Assembly (NCBI GenBank): GCA_031213475.1 | Contig: JARUPZ010000020.1 | Location: 3,092,975 to 3,156,974 of the forward strand | Source of the DNA: Nereocystis luetkeana | Taxonomy: Eukaryota; Sar; Phaeophyceae; Laminariales; Laminariaceae | Length of the DNA: 64,000 nt | Direction of reading: 5' to 3' | Shown: piece after piece, positions 38,601 to 51,400 of the stretch | How positions within the stretch are numbered: the stretch's first letter is position 1 | Layout: every line of letters begins with the position of its first letter | Notes under the pieces: generated by a model | What the model saw: the letters and a program-made list of their open reading frames with translations, nothing else | Told to the model about the DNA's origin: nothing | The model's database searches: none | Program-made: the position numbers and the translations under genes

Positions 38601-39634
38601 TCCAAAGTAATTCGTCCGCAGAATGGGAGTGCGTGCGGTCCTACAGGGGTTAACACACGAGGAGGGGAAAAAAGTCGGGGGAAAACGCCCGAAAAAAATG
38701 TCGGAAAAAACGAGTCAAACCAAAAAAATGTCGGAACGAAAGGAATAGATTGCCGTGGATCGGTAACCGATATGAAATTTAATCTGCAGTCTGTTGTTCT
38801 AGAGAGAATTAGGCGTTCTGGTTCATATTCTCTGGCTGGGTACGTATCAGTAGTACCATACGCTTCGACAGCAACAGCAGGCACTGTTCGGGTGATCGCG
38901 CTTCTTGTGGGAGTACCAAGTGGATACCGCACGGAACGGTGCTGGCAGACTGGTGGAACACGCAAACAGACAGGGCCCGTGGCTTGCACCTGGACAGCGG
39001 TCGCTCGCTGGGCCAGGGATTCGCGAATTATGGACCAGATATTTCGTGAATTCTGCTTCAACATCGGAATGTCACAGGGGGTGCAGCCAAGCCTGTGTGA
39101 CAATATGGGTGGAAATCTAAGCATATTTCGTGTGTAATTTCCACTGCATGACGGCCCTTATATTCCAGCCCAGAGCGGTTCGGCGTAAGGAGATACTCCC
39201 ACACGCAGACAGGTGACGACAACTGCTTCGGAGGACCATAGTAAATAGGAACAAATGAGCTCAAATGATGTTAGTAAATATAGGGGCATATATATCTAGG
39301 TTTTCGTGTGGACCGTGGGTCTTGTTTACGATGGTCCCCCGTAATAGTTCGGAGGGCCATACCAATCATTATGCCACGAATCTCACTCTCTTTCACACGC
39401 CATATAGTAACTGTTAGCTTCTGATTACTACTGTGAAATAATGTGTTTCCCCGCAGTAGCATTATACGGTATACTGCTACGTACACACCCCGCACCTGAC
39501 ACAACGGGTAGACGCCACCACACGCCTGACCCCCCCAAATGGTTCTATGGTCATACGACTACCGCCATGCATGATAAATGAGCCCCCCCCCTTTCTACAA
39601 ATCCCATCGCGTTACTCACCCCAATGTATCTGCC

Positions 39635-39665
<31 letters not shown>

Positions 39666-42600
39666 GTGTCTGTCTGTCTGTCTGCCTGTTGTCTTGTCTT
39701 TCCTTTCCACGCGTTACCTCATGTTGTACGTAGCTCTGACATTGTGAGCGCATGTTTCGCTCTTCCTTTCGAGCGGCGTCTTCTGCTCGGCACGGAAGAC
39801 GGGCGGTTGTTGCTCATCAACTACGTGACGGGGGCCATCCTGGACGAGAGCCACCCGCACGCAGCAGAGGTTGGTGGTGTCCCCATGATTTCTTTTGTGA
39901 GCAACGTTTCGGTCCAAACAATATTACAACCCCTACCGCAGAACGCCTCCCAACTTGAAAACCGGATCTCCATAGATCAGGCTCGGCGTTCGTCAGATGC
40001 TTCCTTGATAAATAGATTGACCCGCTAGGGACCCACAGAGGGAAAATCGGTGATAGAGAAGTAACATTCGAACACAGCGGCCGCTGCGTAACCGGGGCAT
40101 GGTACACATCGGTCCTGGAGTTACCATAGGATCCTGCTGCTGCGCCCTGCACCGCGCAAACTGGTGCTCGAGTTACAGCAGCAGGGTCTTACGCCCGTAC
40201 TGCTCGGGCGCTCACTCTTCTCGTGGGCGGTGAATAGCGCCAGCGTTGTCATATGTTTTGGTCGCTGTCCCGGCGTCCCGAAGAAGTTATCTTCGGCGCG
40301 GACTTTTGTGTGGTTACTCACGATGTCCCTGGTATTCCACGCGTTTGCCACAGGTGATGCAAATCGCGTACTGCAAAAACACAAAGGTGGTCATCTCCGC
40401 CGACTACCATGGGACGGTGGTCATCACGAGCGAGATCCAGTGCAAGCTCAAGGAGGTGACCGCACTATCAGCGAGGCGTGCAGGTTGATGCCAAGCTTCC
40501 GCAGAAGAAGCAGGAATGTGGTTGAGTAGCGGCGTACTGCTGTGGGTGTGTCTATTAATAGTAGCTGCTGCGACGTCAACGTAGAGCATAGGCTCTGATC
40601 GGCTGTGGTTCGTTTATTATGGAACAAGAGCGGCGTCCCTTCGCTGAGCACAACTGTCCAGCCGTAAAGTCTTGAGCAAATAAGTTACGAATCATTTACG
40701 TAGCCAGAAATTTGTTAATTCCCAGATTCGTAACAAACACCTGTTGTGTGTTGTTGCTGCTACTGAGTAAGCTCCCTTCTAGAGGGTTTCACTTGGGTGG
40801 TCTTCTTCGATGGGTGCTCCGATTTGGGGTGCATGCCACCCCGTTGAGGGCTGCAGTCCCATTGTGGGCGGAAAACACCTGGATTTTGAGTCAAATTTGG
40901 GTACATGTACAGTGCAGTACTAAGGATATACAGTGCTTAGGGATCAATAATCCTTTTAGGCCTGCAGTACCGTTTGGGAGACAAACCACTCCGATTCGCA
41001 GCAGCTTGTCTGATGAAACGAGACCGTAGTCTTAGAAGCGTCGAGGAGATCTACGCACCACGATCATCGCGCTTGTAGTTACCATTTGTTTCCTCAGCTT
41101 CCCTTCATCTCTGCACATCTCAACCCCCCAAAAAAGGCATTGTGAGAAAACATGTGCTGTATGCACAGAGCGCAACGCCGATTCCACATGCCCTCTCCTC
41201 CATGGGCTGTTAGAAGGCGCGAAACAGATTTGATTGCACAGCATGGCACGGATACCCGGGATCCCGAATGCAATGGTTGCTGCCGAAAAGCGGGTCGAGT
41301 TGGCACAGGCGCAGGTAGTGAGTGCGGCGATCCTTTCTTAGCGCTCGATTTTTTTCTTCCAGGGGACGGAAATGGTTGCCAACACCGAGCAACGCAGGGG
41401 CATTTTCGAAAAGGTTTTGGTCGAGAGAGAGCCTGCCGAAAAAATACAGAGACGGACTTTAGAACCGAACCCTTACCGTCGTGAATGAAAACGGGGCACT
41501 GAAACACGATTGCGCCTCTACGACAGTTCTTCAGGTGACGAGGCTCGTCGGTCAGAAACGTTTTACGTCCAAAACGTAGTCCCAATACTGACTTGCCGTA
41601 ATGCCCCTTAGTCGGCACCCCCCTTCCCGCCTCCCTGCCAACTAGTTCAGCGCTCGCTATTATCTACCAGGTAGGTATGCAAGGATTTACGGACACGGTG
41701 CGCCGTTGTCCGCCTCACAACTGGTGTTTAATACGGTGCAGCTCACCCTGCAAGAGGCGTTTCGCCAGACGCCCCACAAGGGCTACACGCTTGATGCAAG
41801 CCAGTTGTTGAATGGCCGGTGAAAAATGGAGATGCCCCATCCCGGCATTGTACGAATGCGAGGGTCTACGACCATACGACTACGTACGGTCATACATGAC
41901 ATGAGTAACCCCCCCCCCCCCCCCCCCTCCCGTACCGCACTGTAAAGGTATGACTCTATCCTCTGCCGCACTGTAGAGACGTGACCCTCTCCACTACCGC
42001 ACTGTAGGGGCATGACAATGAGTACACCCCCCTTCGACAACATACATAACGTCCTCCCCTCGCACATTTTCCTTTCCTTCTGTCCCTGGTCCCTTCTGAC
42101 AGCTGCGGAAGTTAAGAGAAGTCCACGGACGTGGAAACCCCGTAGCGGCCATGGCGTACTCCTACCGCCTCAGCAAGATCGTCACCTGTTGCGCGAGCTC
42201 TGCAGAGGTGGGTTGTCGTTGATTGGAGCCGTATGATCTGAGCCGTTGGCCGAAGTCATTGGCCGAAGCCGTATGCCGGGGCGTCGACCGAAGTCGTTAA
42301 CTAGAGTCGTGCTGACCGAGCCCGTTGATCAAAGAAAACCGTTGACCAGAGCCGTTTACCAGCACCTCACCAACTACGTGCGAGAGGAGTTATCGTTACG
42401 TTCTCCCACGTGTCCCATTCTTCTTTTCGGCCAGACCCGTGTGGGCACACGAGGCCCGTACAATACACTGCGTCTCACACGAGGCCCGTTTGAAAGAAAA
42501 AATAGTTCACTCACCCCGGATATCTGTGAAATGAGCCGGATGCCCCAACTATGCACATAATCCGGCTCCCCCAATAATTGGACACACCAATTGGCAGATC

Positions 42601-44605
42601 CAGGTGCTCGGGTTCCAGCATCTCGATTATATCGCGGCGGCAGTGCAGAGCGCGGGAGAGCCGTCAACGGGGCTGGCGTTTTTGGACCGCTACTCTATCA
42701 TCGTCCTAGGAGACCTTTCGAGGGTGGGTGCTTATTGTGCGTGTATGCCGCACAGTAGGGATGCACACTATTACGGAGGACCATAGTTAACAGGACCTAT
42801 GGTACACATAAAAACCTATATGTGTAACCAGTTTTACTAACAATATTTGGTCCTGTTAACTATGGCCCCCCGTAATAGTGCTTGGATATCTCAGGACATT
42901 CGAGTACGATACGATACCGAAAACCACAAAAAAGTACAACTTCGACCGGGAACAGAAGCCTTTGGGCTCTAATACGAACACCAAACTAGGGTTATATTCC
43001 CGAGGGGTTCTACGATAGAGGTTCGCCCTAAATTTCCTGAGGCTCCTCACTTAAAGAGCTCTATGCATCATCACCCGAAAAGTGGCCTCGGCAAAAATCA
43101 AATTGCATCCCGATGAATAACCCCATGGCACGGGTATTATACAAGAATGTCATTTTCCGAAGAATCAAGATTGGCCTTGCGACGATTTTCGGGTAAAGAA
43201 ACCCCGTCGTTCAGAAACGATCTTAGCGGTAATTAATTTTCTTACCTCTCTCTATCGTAGAACGCGTCTGTCTCCCGTTCGTACCGGTACTTACTGCTGT
43301 AGTACATATATACACGACCCATCCCACCATGTAGTGGTTGTGCTTTTTGGCCTGTGCTTTTTAGGAAACGTTGAGCTCCCCAAGAGTGAGCGACTACCCT
43401 GGTATGAGTGTTTTTCTCAGGGCTGCAGCAGTAGCGCAGAGAAATGTTGGTCGGGTTATTATGCGCGAACAATTTTCCTCGGCGTCGTGTTTCGGGAAAA
43501 GATACCGACCTCCTTATCGGGGTATCTGTAGCTCAGAGAGTAAGTCACCACCCCCGCGAGGCCCCACGCCTACTACAAGGCACCACCGCTACAAGGAGCC
43601 ACCCCTGCGGGGCACCACCCTTACAAGGCACCACCCCTACGAGGCGCTACCTCTACAAGGCGCTACACCTATACACCGGGGCATCGCTCACATGTATGCC
43701 AATACCTATATATAGCGGTCCATGCATTTCCGTCCAGAGTGGCTATTTGCAGCTGAGGGCTCTGTTAACAGCCGGTCGTAATTGCGCGGGCGCGTGCTCC
43801 GTCCGACTCGCCGAACGCCTCACGGCGCTACGCGTTTGATGCAAACAATGTTCGCTTGGTCGGTCAAAACCCGACGTGCTCCGTCACGGCATTGTAGGAA
43901 TGCGAAGGTCTATATTATGGTGATACGACTACGGCCAGGGATAATATCGAGTACCTCTGCCCCCCCCCCCGCCCCCCCCCCCCCCCGCCTTTCCCCCCTG
44001 TGGCATGACCTTGAAGCTGTACAAAACCAAACAAAAATCGATGGTTTGAGGTTGACTCTTCTCGCGGGACTCCTCCCCGCTCCTTTAGTGTCTTCGGCGG
44101 TAGGTAATGAGGCATCAAGAAATTGCCCTTGTGTTGTGCACTGGCAATCTAAGGACCACTTGGGTATGCAGTATTCCTTTTACCCAGAAACGATCCTCCT
44201 ATCGATCCCGGACAGAGCGGTATCTCTGCGAGTGCGGCATCACCAAACAAAAAGTCTCGTTGGAGTTCATGTTACAGCGAGATCACTAGGGGAAGGTAGA
44301 AGAAAACTGTTTTCGAATGAGAGGGCATAGGTGGCCTACCGCCCCCCCCCCCCCCCCCCCGCGAAATGGGATGCTAGAGGGTGACGTTGAGCAGTGTAGC
44401 ACAGCCAACCCGAATCGAGAGGTGATCGAGATCTTGTGGGGCTTGCTTGCATACATTTTCGACGTATCTACAAGGTTCATTTTAAAGCCACATTATGCAG
44501 AGGGGGGGGGGTCCGAGTCATCTGTGGGGCTACCGGCTGCAGCTACAGCGGTGATACTGGCAGAAGCAGCGCCTAGCGACCGTACCCCTGCAGCAGCAGC
44601 AACAG

Positions 44606-44665
<60 letters not shown>

Positions 44666-45386
44666 GACCCCCAACTTTCAGTGCTGGGGCTTGCTCCGTC
44701 AATCAGGTTTCGTGGTTGCGTTTTCCGGGAAATCTAGCAAGTAAGTGCAGCGGTTTGACGATGATGAGGAGATGCGGGGGGGGAAAACAACTAGTTTAAC
44801 GTACTACAGTAGAGTGCATACCCCTTAGGTCCTCTGTTCTTTCTTGTAATACGTGAAAGGAACAATGACGTCCGAAACGAAACCCACGAACTGAGAGCAA
44901 GAAACCACCGCCACAGCCACAGCCAACGCCACACCAGCTGCGATAACAACAACGGAAGCCGCAATAACGGCATCATCAACAGTCACCAGCAACACCAACA
45001 CCACCGACAACCATACCAGCAGGATCAACAACAACAACCAATGCCACCAACATCGCCGCCAACCGCAACAATAACAGCAGCAGCAGCAGCAACAGCAGCA
45101 ACGACACAACAACTGAACACGAACAGCAAGACCAACACCACCATATCCAAACCAACGCCACAGCAACAACACCGCCAATGGCAACAGCAAAACAACCAGC
45201 ACCACAACGACCGCAACAACGGCAGCGGACAACACCAACACCACCAGCAGCCACACCAATAGCACCAACAACAACAGCAACAAGAACAATGACAACAAAC
45301 TACAAGGACTACACAATAATAATAATAACACCGACACACCACCAACGCCCACAACCGACAGCAGAAACACCACCAACACCACCACC

Positions 45387-45427
<41 letters not shown>

Positions 45428-48400
45428 CCAACAGCTTAAACAAACAGCGACCGCATCAATTGAATAAAAGGTGTGTCTGTGGCACCTGGACATGGAAACC
45501 TTGAAGATGACCTGCTTCGCCAAGCTCGGCGTTCCCGGCCGGGCCCTTGGACTCCCGATGGACGCATTGAACTCCCTCGGAGTTCTGCGACTGGACCAGG
45601 CCCCTGGTCAAGAACTGTCCTGTGCAGGTATTGTAGGGGAAAGCGACGGTTGTAATCGGGTATGGGTAGGTAAACATTATCAGCTATTTACGGGGGACCT
45701 TAGTTAATAGGGCCAAATATTGTTAGTAAAAATATTTAAATATATAGTTTTTTATCTATACCATAGGTCCTATTAACTGTGGACCCTCGTAATAAGCCCT
45801 TTAGGCCTGCAATATGTCCATTTTCGGGACAAACTACTGTACTTCGAATTCGAGCGGTTTGTCTCCAAAATGGGACTGTTTTTCCAAGAGGGGTAGCAGA
45901 CTTGGGTTTCAGTAAGCAGTAGGATGGTTGCGGTGATCCCATTTGTCTGAGTTGTCAAGAAATTTGAAACCGACACGCAAGAGGAGAATTGATTGCCCAA
46001 ACAGGTAGAATCAGAAAGGAGAGTCGGTTGGTCGAACAGGGTGAACCAGAAGTTGCTCTGTTTGCCAACCAACCCAACACGAGCTACCTAACCCAAGAAG
46101 TACTTGTCTTAAAAACATCCTGTCGGTCACTTTTTTCGAGTGCATTTCTTTTGAAGTGGACTGAGATTGCTAGTGTAAAGGAAACAGACTACAAGGAACC
46201 CAACCCCGCTGTATTTCTTGCAGACACCCTTTAGAAAAAAATACTGTTGTTTCCAGTCCAAGGCACACGATATATATGCCCCAAACCCGGGTTCATTCCA
46301 CGGGGGGGGGGGGTGACATGCACACATTTTGTTTCTTTTGCTTTAAATTACTTTGATCAATTAAATTAGCGTCTGGGAAGAGCACGATGTTTTGTTTTTC
46401 ACGGTAGGGGTGGGTTTGCGAGGTCCATACGAAACACACGACGCACTGCTACGAAGGGAGCAAGTACGAGCACCTATTTTGTTTGGGGGGGGGGGGGGGT
46501 GTACTCGATAGGAGAGATGTACTCGATCTCATGCACGGCCGTAGTCGTATGACCATAGACCCTCGCCTCCCTACAATGCGGGGACGGAGCATGTCGGGTT
46601 TTCCCCGACCAGGCAGACATTGCTTGCACCAAGCGGGAAGCGTCGTGAGGTATTGGGGGGGGGGGGCGTCATCGCTTGACTAAGAAGATTTCTACCTTTT
46701 TTTCCCGAGGACTGACTTTGAGCCAAAAGTGCTGTTCCAATTCGATTGGTCACGCTGAGCGCTGCCTGTCGCGTGGGGGGCAACCGTGGCAGCGCTGTTG
46801 TCGCGCAGCAGCCGCGGGAGGTCGTGCGGCGATCGGGAGAGCTGGTGCCCCCGCTGGGCTGACTGAAACGGGCATACTGGTAGCTGTGAACATATAAAAA
46901 AGACGAGAACGACGACGAGCCTATACCAGTCATTGATCGAAAATGTTAGGTATATTTCGACGGCAACAACAAGCACAAGACCACATTATATCTCCCATCA
47001 GGCTATGGATCGTTGCAGACCTACGGCAGCAGTTCGTGGGATTAATTTCTCATCGGATGAGAGTTGGCTTTGTTTGTTTCGTCTTCTGGGCGAAAGAGAT
47101 ACTCAGTTAAGCTTCCTGGGCGTGGAGTCTCGGAAGCAATGCAGCTTGTACTCCTGCCGCAGCATGCATCAATTACTCCCCACCCTACCCGCTCGCCCCC
47201 GGCTCGATCAACAGACGGTAGCGACAGCAGCGAAAGCGGAGAGGAAGGGGCGACTGATTCTGGGCAGTCCCCCCGCGAACGGGTGTCGGCCCCAAGCGCT
47301 GCCGGGAGAGGGGTAGGGCGAGAGTGCGAAGAAGGAGAGGTGCGGTGTGCTGCCTCTTCTGCTTGCACCTGTTTCCACTGAGTGTCTTCAGCTATCAGCG
47401 CTTTTATGACCCGTGCGCAGTGTTCATGATCCGATATTCTCAGCTTTTGGAGTCTATTTCTTAGTGCGGGTATCATGTTCTCTGGGTTGACAATCCGTTC
47501 GCGGCGTTTTTTATTACGTTATGTTGTGGGTGTATGTCTTCGTTCCTCGGGGCTTTGCGTTCCGTTCAACACTAGCAATATTCCACTCGCAGCGCTCATG
47601 TTTCCGCTCTCGGGGTCCGTGTTTCGCTCCGAGTGTTCACATTCCGTCATCGGCGTGTGTGCTCCGGTGGCAGTCTTAAGCGCCTGCTCAACAGCGGTTA
47701 TACCATGACCGCGACCAAGCAGTGTGAACAGTAGCAACGCCGCCTTGACGCTCCTCAAGGCACACGACACATACGTCTTCCACACACATTTATTGTTTTA
47801 ACCATCGCTTGTATTTATCAGCTCACTGGACCCACAGGCTTCTTCCCTTCTGCCGTAGATATACCTTCATTTTTATCTCGCAGAGGGTTCAGCATTCCCA
47901 CTGTTCGACGATTTCCGTCGAGGTGTGCTGGCCCATGCTCTCGCGCTTTTCGCGATGACGCACAAATCACATGAAGTATTTTTTTTAATGTTTGGGGAGC
48001 TGCCTGGAATTGAAACCCCGGCTCTCATGCGCTAGCACTAGTATTCGAGGTTAGCCGCCAGACCACCGGGGCGACTGCTAACGCCACCGCGTGGCTGTAT
48101 CCTACACCCACGTCCCCAAGCGCAACGGGCCGGTAAGGAGTGCGTTCATCTGCAGAAGTACTATAATCACCCCCGTCCCTCCAGCTCTCCCGAGAAATGC
48201 ACGAAGTACAACATGTGTGTGCTGATCGATCCCCCTCCCTTTTTCTGAACGCGCCCACTGCGTACGCACAAGGTGTGGATAGCTCTGGGGACGGAAGGGG
48301 GTCGGCTGGCGTGCTGGGCGCTGGACGGTATCCTGCGGTCACCGAACACGCCGCTGCCAGATCTGAGGCACAAGCCTGTACCGGACAGTTTGTGCCCCGC

Positions 48401-51400
48401 GTTTTGGCCGTCGTTTAACGCGTACTCCTTGTCCACCAAGATCAGCCTCAAACCGGTTAGTGTTTGTGCCTTGTTTGTTTCATCAAAACTTTCACGCCTC
48501 AGACTGGCTACGATCCGAACAATCCAGATCCTGACCTGCTGCTGAGAGATGCTGTGCAAGATCCGAGTAAGGCAAATCCAATCCAGGAAATATGAGCTAG
48601 ATCGTACAGATTGCACAGCTCCCACCCGGCAATACGAGCCAGGCCATACAGCTATGGAATTGATATATCTATATCGTGAATTATCTATATCATGAAGTGG
48701 GCACCGATTGTCGGCCCGGCTGTGGGCTCTATCATAAGCGGCTGCTGGAATGAGCCAGCGGCCGAACATGACGATCTTCGGGCTGCGGCTAACCTCCAGT
48801 TGTATTGGCATGTATTTTGGTAAGGAAAATCCTGTGCGGCTGGCGATGCTTGAAGGTTTACAGTCGGCTCCGGCATACCTGACCCCCCCAATATTGTTCC
48901 CCCCGTGCCTTCGCCGAGGCAATACCCGGTACCAGTGGCGCTGCCACTCTCGGTCTCCCCCTCACCCCTCGAATACTGTGTGGTTTCCCGCTTAAATCAG
49001 CATCCCGCGGGTGTCCAAAGGTCTGACGCCACGGCCGCCTCGAGCAGCGGTAACAACAACATCTCAACCAGCAGCACCCAAGCCGGGGGGGGCTGCGCCA
49101 CGAGTGCTTCCTCGAATGTTGGCGTGGGAAGCATTCGCAACGCAACTGCAGCTGCCAGTGGCTCCAATAGCAGCAACGGAGGTGGTCATTCGCCTGGTAG
49201 CCACACTGGAGATAGAGAACATACCAGCAGCATCCGCGGTCGGGATGGGACGACCAATGACGTTCGCGACAACATCACCCGCAGCCCTTGTGACGGGCAT
49301 GGCGAGGGTATCCGTCCGGCAAACGATGCCTCGGCCGATGGCGGTGGCAGTGACAGGGGCGTTGGCGGCGACAGTAGCGGCGGCGAAATCGATGTGATAG
49401 GCATACACAGCAGCGTTGGTGGCAGTGGTGGTGGCAGTGCCGTTGGTGGCGAAGGCGGTGACTGTGGAGGGGGGGGGGGTGGTAACGGTGGTGACGGTGG
49501 TGGAGGCGGTCGTGGTCGTGGTGGTGGTGGTGGAATTGGGGGTGGTAGTGGTGGTGGTGATGGCGATGATGGTGGTGGTGGTGGTGGTGGTGATGGTGTT
49601 GATGTCGATGATGGTGGTGGTAGTGGTGGTGATGGTGTTGATGTCGATGATGGTGGTGGTAGTGGTGGTGGTGGTGATGGTGTTGATGTCGATGATGGTG
49701 GTGGTAGTGGTGGTGGTAGTGGTGGCGCCGGTGGTGGCGGGGGGGGGGCAGCTAAGGCCGATGTGCCGGCCACTGGTGGTGGCAACATGTGCAGCTTTGA
49801 AGAAGAAGAGGAAGAAGACAACTCGCGGCTATTCCCGGACGTGGGGGAACCCAATATCGTGTGGCAAGGACACACGGGCCCGGTCGCTAGAATAGGATCG
49901 TGCAGCCAGCCCCCTTGCTTTTTCTCTCTGGGAGAGGTGAGGGCATGCGCAACACATGACCTCCTTAGTATTGGGCTACCTATGCCTCGAGAAATACACG
50001 AGATACAACCCTTTGATTTCCTGCTTCGCCGCTTTTTTGTCGCGCCTTCGGTGCGCCACGAGTAGATAACATGTCTTCCGTCTTTCGAGTTATACGCACG
50101 ATAGAACCCAAAAACACGCACGGCACAACGCGGTAGACAGACTTTTAAAGTTTTTTTTTTTTCCGGAAAAAATGCCCCGCAGAGCATGGCTCGATGCTCA
50201 GCAGCAGGGAGAACTACAGTATTACGGGGGACCATAGTTAATAGGACCAAATATTCTCAGTCAAACTTGTTAAATGTATAGGTGTTTATGTATACCATAG
50301 GTCCTATTAACTATGGTCCCCCGTAATAGTAGTCGAACACGTGTTCACGGAGACGATCAACCGTACGCATTTTTCGGTCGCCTCGTTTTCGCTTTCGTTG
50401 CACGACTATCAATTGCGGCATTGTTGGAGCCGCCGCGTGGGGATAATGTTGCAAACGGGCGACCCAGAGCTGTTGCCTCGGTTGCTGAGGGGGTCCATCT
50501 GGCGTACAGAACTATCGTCACCGTTCCCCTAACTCTGTAAATTATGTCACGCGATATAAACCCCTATCCGGCGCATCTCCTGTATGTCTGGATGGAATAT
50601 CAGGACGGCTTCCAGCGAATTTGGTCTATCGGCGGCGAGGTGCTAGGACAATTTGCGCTTCCGAATGCGTCGGACTCCCAGCTGAAGCAAAGGCGAGGGC
50701 ATCGCGGCACGGGCAGACGCACGCTATGTCGTCAACCACTACATACATGATTGGGCTATGCATACCCTGGCTAGGCCCATCCCCCTGTGAATCAACGAAA
50801 GACAAAGGAAATGTGTAGCATGCAGCACGAGAGCACCATCCACTCGAGTCAACAGGCATTAGCCTCGATCGACAGAACGTTTTGCTCGTGTACCCGGTAG
50901 ACGGAAGGAAGCCTCACGCCTCCGTCCGCTGGCAACACCTCTTCGAATCCAGACGCAAGCCACAGCATTTCAATAATCTGTACTTGACGACTCCGTCTCT
51001 CGTCTTCTCTCGACATTGACCTCAGCATCTCCACCGCCTCTGGTCCACGATAGCACCGGCTTGGAGAATGACATGACGGACCGTCTCCGCTTCTCCGCCT
51101 CTCCGATGCGTCATTTATTTGGTCGGCTATCATGCCCTCACTTCCACACACCCCAGCTCAGCAACGACGGCGTGCAGGATGTCACATGACGTTTGCTTCC
51201 CTCCCGCCGTTCCTCCTATGCGCCTTTTCGCGGTTGTTCGTCGACCCATCACGCGCAGACTCTTCCAAAACCCCGAGTGGGGCTTCCTTGTCGACGGGGT
51301 TCGCGTGCGTCCGTTCCACGAGGAGATGACCGCCAGCCTCTTGGAAGAGGTGGGAAGAAGACGAACCTACCAGCGTCCTTCTGAAACCTCGGGAAACCAG

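Noticed and set aside
38586..39137. 183-codon open frame in intron 13
   Set aside because: It starts in a family I fragment, has competing frames on both strands, and the flanking exons 13 and 14 join perfectly without it.
41242..41314. Exon-like segment after TTGCACAG ending GCGCAG|GTAGTG, with the readable peptide RIPGIPNAMVAAEKRVELAQ
   Set aside because: That frame cannot be entered from exon 15 and left to exon 16 in phase. The join of exon 15 to exon 16 is natural without it.
44317..44799. Ala-rich frame across the CAG repeat as a coding exon of gene B
   Set aside because: Exons 17 and 18 join in phase and complete a WD strand (DLSR + VCLWHLD) without it.
44825..45523. 232-codon minus-strand Leu/Val/Cys-rich frame resembling membrane protein
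   Set aside because: Created by CAA/ACC simple repeats. It overlaps exon 18 on the other strand.
49186..50250. 354-codon minus-strand open frame, proline/serine-rich
   Set aside because: It mirrors the GGT-rich coding repeat of gene B exon 23; GGT repeats read backwards as ACC/CCA keep all frames open. It has no independent support.
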